Shown here piece by piece: positions 8,509-14,793 of a stretch of DNA of 15,999 nucleotides. The position numbers and the translations under genes are program-made. The stretch is from Coxiellaceae bacterium UBA6002 (GTDB taxonomy: Bacteria > Pseudomonadota > Gammaproteobacteria > UBA6002). The notes under the pieces were generated by a model that was given only the letters and a program-made list of their open reading frames with translations, searched no databases and had not been told where the DNA came from. The stretch is from positions 2,754 to 18,752 of the forward strand of contig DJAM01000040.1 of assembly GCA_002429595.1 (NCBI GenBank), given 5' to 3'. How positions within the stretch are numbered: position 1 is the stretch's first letter; each line of letters opens with the position of its first letter.

Positions 8509-9645
8509 ATGCCTATTGAATATCATAAACCGGTTAAAAAACCTACCATTCGTCGCGACAACGGCAAAGTTATCCTATCTGGTGACTGGAACAAAAACTC
8601 AATACCGTTGATGACTCGTCGCACCAAACGTTTGCGATTTCTCCCCGGCAAAGAATTTACGATTGATGGTACCGATATTTCGAGCCTGGATACCGCCGGG
8701 GCTGTGGTGCTATATCATCTTTTTGCTGACTTAAAGACCCACTCAATAGCGCATAGCCTAGTTGGCTTTTCAGATGAGCACAAAGCCTTACTGAAATTAG
8801 TGGAAGAGAAAGAGGAAGCCTTAACGCCGTTGCCGTCTCGCCCTGAAGGTCCGTCCTTACTAGAATCAATCGGCAAGGCCACTGTTAGTAAATTCAACCA
8901 ATTTAGTGCCTATTTGAATTTCCTTGGCCAACTCATCGTCATGTCATTTCACAGCGTTCGGCACTTTACTCAACTACAAGCTCGTTCGTTTTTAAATTCC
9001 ATTTATGAGATGGGCTACCAAGCACTACCCATCATTGCATTATTATCTTTTTTGGTCGGGGTTGTAATTGCCTACCAGCTTGGCGTGCAACTGCAAAACT
9101 ACGGTGCCAATGCCTTCATTGTTAACTTAATTGGCCAAGCCATTTTACGAGAATTCGGTCCATTAATTACCGCTATTATTGGAGCGGGTAGAACCAGCGC
9201 CGCCCTCACAGCACAAATTGGCGCTATGAAATTACATGAAGAAATAGATGCACTACGTACGATGGGTTTTTCGCCCTTTGATATCCTAGTAATACCAAGA
9301 GTCGTTGCCTCTTTAATTGTCTTTCCTTTGCTGATCATCTGGGCGGATATTTTCGGCGTCTTAGGTGGGATGATCATGACTAAGATTTTATATGGCATGC
9401 AGTATGGTGATTTTTTAGGGCGCTTTACTGATGTGGTGAACTTAACTACGTTAATGGTAGGTTTAAGCAAAGCGCCTGCCTTTGCGCTTATTATTTCCAT
9501 GGTGGGCTGCTTCCAAGGTTTTAATGTCTCGCGTAACGCAGATAGTATCGGTATCCAAACTACCAAGAGCGTGGTCCAAGCGATATTTTTGATCATCATT
9601 GCCGATGCGATTTACTCGATTATTTATAGCAGGTTAAATCTATGA
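8509..9645 (+). CDS. mlaE: MlaE-type lipid ABC transporter permease with N-terminal STAS domain
   Basis: This inner-membrane permease has 378 residues, against about 260 for E. coli MlaE. The extra N-terminus (about 20-100) reads as a STAS domain, with a strand KVILSGDW and the characteristic ISSLDTAGA at 58-65; it would do the job of the separate MlaB subunit. The permease domain (about 125-378) has several hydrophobic segments and the signature REFGPLITAIIGAGRTSAA from 214, followed by HEEIDALRTMG at 243-253, the ATPase-contacting helix. With MlaF and MlaD it should form a complex moving phospholipids between the inner membrane and the periplasm; direction cannot be read from sequence. It starts 2 bases after the preceding lipoprotein and ends 10 bases before mlaF. 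Fused STAS-MlaE proteins are known in other proteobacteria. Confidence 0.92.
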   Translation: MPIEYHKPVKKPTIRRDNGKVILSGDWNKNSIPLMTRRTKRLRFLPGKEFTIDGTDISSLDTAGAVVLYHLFADLKTHSIAHSLVGFSDEHKALLKLVEEKEEALTPLPSRPEGPSLLESIGKATVSKFNQFSAYLNFLGQLIVMSFHSVRHFTQLQARSFLNSIYEMGYQALPIIALLSFLVGVVIAYQLGVQLQNYGANAFIVNLIGQAILREFGPLITAIIGAGRTSAALTAQIGAMKLHEEIDALRTMGFSPFDILVIPRVVASLIVFPLLIIWADIFGVLGGMIMTKILYGMQYGDFLGRFTDVVNLTTLMVGLSKAPAFALIISMVGCFQGFNVSRNADSIGIQTTKSVVQAIFLIIIADAIYSIIYSRLNL

Positions 9646-9655
9646 GGATCGAATC

Positions 9656-10489
9656 ATGAACGAGGTCCCCAAGAAAGAGCCGCCAATTCTAGAAGTGAAA
9701 AACCTAGCGACTGCCTTTAAAGGCACAAAAGTGCTTGATAAGATAAATCTTGCAGTGAAACGTCACGAAGTGCTGGGAATCGTAGGGGAGAGCGGTGGCG
9801 GTAAAACAACGTTACTCCGTTCGATGCTGTTATTACAAAAAGCCACCTCTGGAAGCATTCATGTTTTTGGGCAAGATGTGTTCAAATGTTCTCCAAAGCA
9901 AATCAGTTCCATCCAACATCGTTGGGGTGTCTTATTTCAACAAAGCGCTCTGTTTAGCTCACTGACCGTGATGGAAAATGTGTTATTTCCGTTGCGCACT
10001 TTAACTGATTTAGATCATGAACTACAAAGAGAGATCGCTTATTTAAAAATTGCTTTGACGGGTTTGCCGCTTAGTGCAGCCAATAAATATCCTTCTGAGC
10101 TCAGCGGCGGGATGCAGAAGCGAGCTGCATTGGCCAGAGCCATCGCGCTTGATCCAGATATATTATTTTTAGATGAGCCGACTTCTGGTCTTGATCCTCA
10201 TAGCGCCCATAGTTTAGATCAGCTCATTTTAGACTTACGAAAAACCTTGAATTTGACTATCATAATCGTAACGCATGATTTAGAAACGCTATGGATGGTA
10301 GCAGATCGCGTTGCTTTTCTTGGTAAATGTACTATTTTAGCTTGTAAGCCAATGGCAGAATTGGTTAATGATGAACATCCTGCCATCGTAGAATATTTTA
10401 GCGGTTTAAGAGCTCAGCGACTAAATGGTATTGTGGGTAGGGAAAGAAAAGCAAAAGCAAAAATAAAAAGAGAAAAAGACAAGGAGTAA
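9656..10489 (+). CDS. mlaF: MlaF-type ABC transporter ATP-binding protein
   Basis: This 277-residue cytoplasmic ATPase carries all ABC motifs: Walker A GESGGGKT at 44-51, the Q-loop at Gln95 in VLFQQSALF, signature LSGGMQKRAALARA from 149, Walker B ILFLDEPTSGLDP at 169-181, and the switch His207 in VTHD. LFQQSALFSSLTVMENV is typical of MlaF/Ttg2A ATPases. The C-terminus (about 260-277) is a very basic tail, RERKAKAKIKREKDKE, rich in Lys and Glu and beyond the usual family length; its role is unknown. It should power the STAS-MlaE permease. A GAGGAT ribosome-binding site overlaps the stop of mlaE, and mlaD begins 3 bases after its stop. Confidence 0.94.
   Translation: MNEVPKKEPPILEVKNLATAFKGTKVLDKINLAVKRHEVLGIVGESGGGKTTLLRSMLLLQKATSGSIHVFGQDVFKCSPKQISSIQHRWGVLFQQSALFSSLTVMENVLFPLRTLTDLDHELQREIAYLKIALTGLPLSAANKYPSELSGGMQKRAALARAIALDPDILFLDEPTSGLDPHSAHSLDQLILDLRKTLNLTIIIVTHDLETLWMVADRVAFLGKCTILACKPMAELVNDEHPAIVEYFSGLRAQRLNGIVGRERKAKAKIKREKDKE
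10481..10486 (+). promoter_or_regulatory. Ribosome-binding site fixing a TTG start for mlaD
   Basis: AAGGAG lies inside the last codons of mlaF and 6 bases before TTG at 10493. No ATG or GTG in the mlaD frame is near it. The protein read from the TTG begins just before the expected membrane anchor, so the TTG start is well supported. Confidence 0.7.
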
Positions 10490-10492
10490 CAT

Positions 10493-11350
10493 TTGGATCC
10501 AAAAGTTAATTACACGGCCGTTGGACTATTTGTTGTGCTATTGTCTCTCACACTCGCAATTGCAGTTCTGTGGTTATCTTCTGAACACGTTAAAAGCTAT
10601 CATAAATACTTAGTTTATTTAAAAGAACCCGTTTCGGGTCTAACCGAGAAAGCACCAGTCAAGTTTAATGGTGTCCAGGTGGGTTATGTGGACAGCATTA
10701 CCATTGACCCTGAAGACCCGCAAGAAGTCATGTTAGTCGTTAAAGTCAATGACAAGGCACCGATCAATAAAAGCACAACTGCTACATTGATGGCGCAAGG
10801 TTTCACGGGTAACACTTACTTAGGCCTCAAAGCAAAAACGTCGAGTGCGCCACCATTAGAAAAAAGCAAAGGTGAACGCTATCCGGTTATTCCATCTGAG
10901 CCGTCGTTACTTGTGCAATTAAACGATACCCTGCGAGAAGTCACCAATGGCTTAAAGGGCATGAGTGTCAGTTTCAAGATAATTAGCGAAAGTTTTCGAA
11001 ATGTTTTAGATCCACAAAATTTAGCGAGCATCAAAAATATCCTGTCCAAAACTTCTACAGCGAGTAATCAATTTCCAGATACCATGGAAAAATTTAGAGG
11101 TGCAGCAGCAGGTCTGACGGGTGCAAGTGAGCAAATCAAAATCACCTTACAAAACAGCCAAGGCACCATTCGTGATTTGGATGTTGCAGTTAAAAGTTTA
11201 AGCGATCAAACCTTGCCTGAAATCTATGAGGCGGCAAGGTCGTTGAAACAAACCCTACAAAATGTCAAAGAGGTGACGAGTACTCTCAAGCAGAATCCCT
11301 CTGCAATTATTAGAGGCACTAAACCTTGTCCTCCAGGACCAGGAGAATAA
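10493..11350 (+). CDS. mlaD: MlaD-type MCE substrate-binding protein
   Basis: This 285-residue protein has a short cytoplasmic start, one membrane segment (about 8-29) and an MCE domain (about 37-116: YLKEPVSGLTEKAPVKFNGV, then GFTGNTYLGLK). A long, probably helical periplasmic region (135-270) contains repeated polar heptad-like stretches. The end NPSAIIRGTKPCPPGPGE is typical of MlaD relatives partnered with an auxiliary lipoprotein. MCE proteins form hexameric rings that carry lipid through the periplasm; the helical tail is longer than in E. coli MlaD (183 residues) and could form a tube or needle, which is inference. The start is TTG, set by AAGGAG 6 bases upstream. It sits between mlaF (3-base gap) and the cysteine-rich lipoprotein (2-base gap). 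Confidence 0.9.
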   Translation: MDPKVNYTAVGLFVVLLSLTLAIAVLWLSSEHVKSYHKYLVYLKEPVSGLTEKAPVKFNGVQVGYVDSITIDPEDPQEVMLVVKVNDKAPINKSTTATLMAQGFTGNTYLGLKAKTSSAPPLEKSKGERYPVIPSEPSLLVQLNDTLREVTNGLKGMSVSFKIISESFRNVLDPQNLASIKNILSKTSTASNQFPDTMEKFRGAAAGLTGASEQIKITLQNSQGTIRDLDVAVKSLSDQTLPEIYEAARSLKQTLQNVKEVTSTLKQNPSAIIRGTKPCPPGPGE

Positions 11351-11352
11351 GT

Positions 11353-11988
11353 ATGCTAAGAAAATTGGCATTGTTGGCTTTGTGCATAGTTGCAGTGACT
11401 CTAAGTGGTTGCGCTGTCGATACTTGCGTTAATCGCTACGCGTTGAATAATTTATGTATCCGCCAACCTTGTTGCGGTTCGTGCTTCACCGTTTTTGTGG
11501 CAGATACCACCGCAGCAGCAGGGTATGATACTGATCAGATAATTTATCTCAAGTGTCCCTATGAATTGAAAGCCTATAGCCGAAATCGCTGGGTAGCTCC
11601 CCCTAATGAAATGCTGACTTCGCTTGTGGCACAAAGTCTACGCAATACTTGTTATTTCAAAGCCGTCACCACAGCTCCCTATGTTGGACAATCGCAATAT
11701 CGCATTGAAACCAAACTGCTGAAACTGCAACACGAATTTTTCTGTTGCCCAAGCCAAGTCCGCATGGTCATTCAAGTTGTGATTATCGAAAATTGCTGCC
11801 GTGAAGTCATCGGTGAGAAGGTTTGCGAAATTGTCTTACCAGCGCCTCAAAATAATCCATATGGTGGGGTGATCGCTGCCAACCACGCCACGTCAATGCT
11901 TTTAAATGAAATTGCTAACTTTGTGATTTGTTCAATTCAACGCTGCCCATCATTACCACCACCCAAAATCGTTGGGAAAGAAAAATAA
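11353..11988 (+). CDS. Cysteine-rich ABC-transport auxiliary lipoprotein (PF03886-like)
   Basis: This 211-residue protein has a signal peptide with lipobox LSGC (Cys20). The body matches the ABC_trans_aux/PqiC-like family: AGYDTDQIIYLKCPYELKAY (56-75) and NRWVAPPNEMLTSLVAQSLR (78-97) correspond to the usual start of that domain. Such lipoproteins act with MCE systems that lack MlaC and are thought to link the inner-membrane complex to the outer membrane. The odd feature is 15 cysteines from the lipidated residue onward: 20, 25, 35, 40, 41, 44, 68, 100, 131, 132, 148, 149, 158, 193 and 198. Three are adjacent pairs, and most family members have few. Disulfides or metal binding are possible. 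AGGAG lies 7 bases before the ATG at 11353. An earlier in-frame start at 11326 would spoil the signal peptide. Its stop overlaps the next start (TAATG). Confidence 0.85.
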   Translation: MLRKLALLALCIVAVTLSGCAVDTCVNRYALNNLCIRQPCCGSCFTVFVADTTAAAGYDTDQIIYLKCPYELKAYSRNRWVAPPNEMLTSLVAQSLRNTCYFKAVTTAPYVGQSQYRIETKLLKLQHEFFCCPSQVRMVIQVVIIENCCREVIGEKVCEIVLPAPQNNPYGGVIAANHATSMLLNEIANFVICSIQRCPSLPPPKIVGKEK

Positions 11989-12518
11989 TGAAAGGCAAAA
12001 CCTGGTCAATCATTATTATTTTATTGCTGGTGATCATCGGTACGTTTGTATATTTGCACGAACAATGGACTGAACCACTTAACATAAGGCCAATCAGCAA
12101 AGACTTCCAGCTACTGGGCGTCATTGATATGGATAGCAATCACGGGATTAATCTTAGAAAAGTTGTCAGTGGCGATGATGTTTTGTTAGTGCTAGACAAA
12201 AACGGCTATCTCAGCCAATTCATCCCCAACCATCCCGAATACACTGAGTATTATTCCAAGCCCTTCGATTTAGTCTATTTTGACCCAGACGGGGAGGGCA
12301 TACTCGATAGCGAAGATCCCCTTTGGAACTATTTATATGTTATTATCTACAGTGATGACGGTGCCAACTACCAAGTACGTACCTTGCACCAAGCAGGCAT
12401 CCACGCTATTTTAACACAACACATTACAGAACACGGCGATCATAAAATTTTATTATCAGATGGTGATACCCGTATTTTGTATGAAGTCCCTGCGAAATTT
12501 GTAGAAAGTCCAACGTAG
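11988..12518 (+). CDS. Membrane-anchored protein with RTX-exoprotein-like EF-hand module
   Basis: This 176-residue protein has one N-terminal membrane segment (about 5-23) and a body probably in the periplasm. The body resembles the calcium-binding module seen in large RTX/hemolysin-type exoproteins. Residues 61-73 SGDDVLLVLDKNG match the 'DDGLLVLDRNGNG' part, residues 99-112 DPDGEGILDSEDPL match the 'D.NGDGVIDASDP' EF-hand-like loop (Asp99, Asp101, Glu103, Asp107, Asp110), and residues 132-141 TLHQAGIHAI match the 'TL.ELGI.SI' end. The comparison is from memory of that family, not an alignment. Its ATG shares a base with the stop of the cysteine-rich lipoprotein (TAATG), and GGGAAAG precedes it, so it belongs to the Mla-type operon. 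A calcium-responsive or structural role in lipid transport is only a guess. The family would normally be reported as hypothetical. Confidence 0.75.
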   Translation: MKGKTWSIIIILLLVIIGTFVYLHEQWTEPLNIRPISKDFQLLGVIDMDSNHGINLRKVVSGDDVLLVLDKNGYLSQFIPNHPEYTEYYSKPFDLVYFDPDGEGILDSEDPLWNYLYVIIYSDDGANYQVRTLHQAGIHAILTQHITEHGDHKILLSDGDTRILYEVPAKFVESPT

Positions 12519-12561
12519 CCTGGTGTGTACCCAGGAAACCAAATTTTCAAATATAATTGTT

Positions 12562-12942
12562 ATGTTCCAAAGATTTATTTTTACAACAATTCTGTCTGTT
12601 TGTGTCATTGTGCCGTTAAGTAATGATATTTTTATTTCTGGCATGCCTGCGATGAAACAATATTTTGCTGTGGGCGACAACATTTCATGGGTATTAAGTT
12701 TCTCGTTACTCGGACTTGCTGCAGCACAATTATTCTATGGACCATTCTCCGATCGTTTTGGTCGAAAACCAGTGTTGTTATTTGGCTTATTACTTTATAC
12801 GTTCGCAAGCGCGCAGGTAATGTCTACAGATTCGTTTAGTTGGCTTTTATTGGGCAGATTTATTCAAGCCATGGGAGCTTGCAGTGCAATCACGTCAGCG
12901 CTTGCAATTGCTCGAGATAGGTGTGAACAGAAAGAAACGTGA
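12562..12942 (+). pseudogene. Truncated Bcr/CflA-type MFS transporter (N-terminal third)
   Basis: The 126 residues cover about the first four membrane segments of a drug-resistance MFS transporter, whose full length is about 400. Landmarks are PLSNDIFISGMPAMKQYF after segment 1, the loop 2-3 motif GPFSDRFGRKPVLL, and GRFIQAMGACSAITSALAIA in segment 4. The reading frame then stops after RDRCEQKET, where intact relatives continue with eight more segments. The next frame contains a short hydrophobic stretch (LLPVIFLTGIIAL) before its own stop near 12994, which could be a scrap of the lost part, but no longer continuation exists. The ATG at 12562 has no clear ribosome-binding site; a GTG at 12523 is the only upstream alternative. 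It is most likely a decayed gene in a disturbed region, non-functional as a transporter. Confidence 0.78.
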
Positions 12943-12949
12943 TTTATTG

Positions 12950-12969
12950 CCAGTAATTTTCCTTACTGG
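12950..12969. other. Perfect hairpin between convergent genes
   Basis: CCAGTAA (12950-12956) and TTACTGG (12963-12969) form a perfect 7-bp stem around a 6-base loop. It lies between the end of the MFS fragment and the end of the leucine-rich-repeat gene, so it could stop transcription from both sides. Neither side has a proper T-run, so a terminator is only possible. Confidence 0.35.
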
Positions 12970-12996
12970 AATTATAGCTCTGGAGCGCTTTTAAAG

Positions 12997-13209
12997 TCAT
13001 TTAAGGTATCTGCTTTGGGTCAGTGCTTTTAATCTTTGATTGCTGTGTGATGTAAAAGCAAGGTTTAGAGATGTAATATGGGTATTGTGTTTGAGCGCTT
13101 CAATTAAGCGTCGAATCTCCTCATCATCTAACTTTGCTAACACCACTAGTTGGCGAACTCTGGAATCATTGTCATTAAGACGTTGTATTTCTGAATTAAT
13201 TGTATTCAT
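12997..13209 (-). CDS. Small leucine-rich-repeat (ribonuclease-inhibitor-like) protein
   Basis: This 70-residue protein, rich in Leu, Asn and Arg, has no signal peptide. Residues 17-50 read as about one and a half ribonuclease-inhibitor-type leucine-rich repeats: VRQLVVLAKLDDEEIRRLIE, then ALKHNTHITSLNLA. Such repeats mediate protein binding and are common in host-directed proteins of intracellular bacteria, where they usually occur in arrays of many copies. Here the gene is either a minimal survivor of a larger one or a genuine small protein. It begins with an ATG that shares a base with the acetyltransferase stop (TAATG), so translation should be coupled to that gene. No homologue of the rest of a repeat array is seen downstream. 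The repeat call is moderate, and expression is likely from the coupling but not proven. Confidence 0.6.
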   Translation of the reverse strand: MNTINSEIQRLNDNDSRVRQLVVLAKLDDEEIRRLIEALKHNTHITSLNLAFTSHSNQRLKALTQSRYLK

Positions 13210-13985
13210 TAAGTATACACAGCCATTAATTTTAATGATTGAAAGCCAATTTTTTCGTACAGATACTTAGCATCGTCAGTCGCTGTTAATATGCAAAATT
13301 TATAGTCCTTATTTAGAGCCGCATGCATGGCTGTATGCGTCATCGCTGAGCCGATGCCCATTCCTCTCATTTTTGATGAAGCTATTATATCGAATATTCC
13401 AGCTACGTTAGTTGAGTAAACTACTGAGCATGTGCTGATTGGCTTGGAATCGATGTAGCCTACGTAGAACTCTATATCTTTGCTAGTTTGGCAGATAATT
13501 TCTTCAGCACTGAAGTAGAAGTTCTCAATTGCATTTTTCTCTTGTGGAACTATGTCCGTTATGACTTGCACGAAGTCCTGTAACGTCTTATGGTTATTTA
13601 CTTGTCTAATTTCCAAGTTGTTTGGAATAACAAAAGTGAAGGAAGATTTCAATTCTATCGCCATTGCCAATTCTTCCTCTGACATTTTTAGACCATTTTC
13701 CAAGAGCATTGCTGTTAAATTCTCTGGCTCACCCTCAAAGCCAACCCACCAGGCAAATGGTAAATTTTGGTCTTTATATAGTTTAATAACCTCTTGCACT
13801 TGATTTCGATTTATTTGCCCTTTGCAGCAGACAATATTGAACATATCTGTCATTTCGTGGCTGTTTACAATGAGTAGAGATTCGTTATCAATAACCTTCA
13901 TGTTGTTTAATTTTCTCTGAAAATAAGAAAATCTCTCTCGGAGATTATTTTCTAAATCGTTTAATAAATTCACGGTAATTTCCAT
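13209..13985 (-). CDS. GNAT-family N-acetyltransferase
   Basis: This 258-residue protein is a probable acyltransferase using acetyl-CoA. The C-terminal GNAT domain (about 123-258) shows the acetyl-CoA loop RGMGIG at 207-212, preceded by the strand AGIFDIIAS, and ends with DDAKYLYEKIGFQ at 237-249. The N-terminal half (about 40-112) has PFAWWVGFEGEPENL and LLENGLKMSEEELAMAIEL, a pattern found as the extra domain of many two-domain GNAT proteins. The acceptor cannot be predicted. The ATG at 13985 is the only reasonable start, but no strong ribosome-binding site is seen. A TATACT -10 sequence lies on the minus strand at 14001-14006, which would leave a very short leader. It is convergent with the MFS fragment and coupled by TAATG to the small leucine-rich-repeat gene. 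Confidence 0.88.
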   Translation of the reverse strand: MEITVNLLNDLENNLRERFSYFQRKLNNMKVIDNESLLIVNSHEMTDMFNIVCCKGQINRNQVQEVIKLYKDQNLPFAWWVGFEGEPENLTAMLLENGLKMSEEELAMAIELKSSFTFVIPNNLEIRQVNNHKTLQDFVQVITDIVPQEKNAIENFYFSAEEIICQTSKDIEFYVGYIDSKPISTCSVVYSTNVAGIFDIIASSKMRGMGIGSAMTHTAMHAALNKDYKFCILTATDDAKYLYEKIGFQSLKLMAVYT

Positions 13986-14072
13986 TTTTTGCTAGCTGAC
14001 AGTATACAGAAGCTTTTAATTTAAAAAATACTGAACTATAGTAGAAATGTGTTAAGAGTGCTTTAATTTTAT

Positions 14073-14092
14073 TATATTCTGGCAAATATAAA
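14073..14092 (+). promoter_or_regulatory. Possible -10 elements for the 170-residue protein gene
   Basis: Two AT-rich candidates, TATATT (14073-14078) and TATAAA (14087-14092), lie 19 to 38 bases before the ATG. Only weak -35 matches can be found upstream. The 125-base region between the divergent acetyltransferase gene and this gene is AT-rich throughout, so the exact promoter is uncertain. Confidence 0.3.
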
Positions 14093-14110
14093 TAAACAGG
14101 AGAAAGTGTC

Positions 14111-14623
14111 ATGCTCACTCCCGAGAAAATCTCAGAATTAATTAAGCAGTTGACCATCAAGCATACTGCAGCCCAACATGGGTTATACCCACCCCAAAAA
14201 AAGATTATCAACTATATCAGTCACCAGATAACCAGAATACAGAAAGACAGCCGTTTAGACGATTTAGAAAAAGTTCTGGAAATGACAAACCTCTTAGAAG
14301 GCTTTATTCGTTATTTAAATGACACCAATATGATTCTCAAGCTCGATGTGGACCGAATCTTAACTTATATTTACTATCCAGAGAGCGAATCAGTCACGCT
14401 TGAAAATAAAGATAATCTACTTATTGGCAGTAAAGGCGCAACCGTTAGGTTATGGCATGATGCTTATTTTATGAATAACCGTAAACCGATCATCAATCGG
14501 TTAATAGATTGCAAGAATGTTCTCTACGATAAAATCACTAGAGCTACCTATGGTAGAAACGACAGTCGGATGCCAGAACAAATGCAAAAGAAATATCAAG
14601 AGATGTTTCTCGATCTTCATTAA
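14111..14623 (+). CDS. Hypothetical protein of 170 residues, unrecognised
   Basis: I do not recognise this protein. The ATG at 14111 has a good AGGAG 7 bases upstream, and the gene ends in a terminator-like hairpin, so it is probably a real, singly transcribed gene. The sequence is hydrophilic and charged, with no signal peptide or membrane segment, so it should be cytosolic or exported without a leader. The first 85 residues look helical (repeated I/L-xx-I/L patterns such as ISELIKQLTIKHTAAQ and LEKVLEMTNLLEGFIRYLND). The second half contains YIYYPESESVTLENKD, GSKGATVRLWHDAYF and a basic RNRxx-type end. No catalytic motif stands out. Given the likely intracellular lifestyle, a host-directed protein is conceivable, but nothing in the sequence shows this. 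Confidence 0.7.
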   Translation: MLTPEKISELIKQLTIKHTAAQHGLYPPQKKIINYISHQITRIQKDSRLDDLEKVLEMTNLLEGFIRYLNDTNMILKLDVDRILTYIYYPESESVTLENKDNLLIGSKGATVRLWHDAYFMNNRKPIINRLIDCKNVLYDKITRATYGRNDSRMPEQMQKKYQEMFLDLH

Positions 14624-14653
14624 TTCAAGGGTGGGTACGTGCATGGAAGCGCT

Positions 14654-14700
14654 CTAAGCCTCGTTCCGGAAAGAGCGAGGCTTAGGTAATTCTTCCTCTT
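14654..14700 (+). terminator. Probable Rho-independent terminator
   Basis: CTAAGCCTCG (14654-14663) pairs perfectly with CGAGGCTTAG (14676-14685) around a 12-base loop. A pyrimidine-rich tract, TTCTTCCTCTT, follows at about 14690-14700. It lies 30 bases after the stop of the 170-residue protein gene. The T-run is interrupted and offset, so efficiency is uncertain. Confidence 0.6.
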
Positions 14701-14715
14701 AATCTAATCTCATCT

Positions 14716-14721
14716 TATACT
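14716..14721 (+). promoter_or_regulatory. Possible -10 element upstream of the cystathionine beta-synthase gene
   Basis: TATACT at 14716-14721 lies after the terminator hairpin and 72 bases before the ATG at 14794. A second candidate, TATACA, is at 14732-14737. No good -35 is seen. The leader of 55-70 bases shows no recognisable riboswitch. Confidence 0.35.
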
Positions 14722-14793
14722 ACCCTTCTTCTATACACGCTGGATGAACCCAGGAGCCCTAACATTAATATTCAGTAATCAGGACGAACCTCA

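Noticed and set aside
9099..9599. Long open reading frame on the minus strand inside mlaE
   Set aside because: It is a shadow of the well-supported permease gene. Its translation is low-complexity and resembles no known family.
12519..12535. Hairpin CCTGG...CCAGG after the EF-hand-like gene as an operon terminator
   Set aside because: The stem is only 5 bp, with no T-run directly after it, so I did not list it as a terminator.
13040..13803. Plus-strand open frames opposite the LRR and acetyltransferase genes
   Set aside because: Both are antisense to genes with recognisable domains and show no protein-family features.
14701..14793. Riboswitch or SAM-responsive leader before the cystathionine beta-synthase gene
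   Set aside because: The leader is short and shows no conserved riboswitch core or strong alternative stems.
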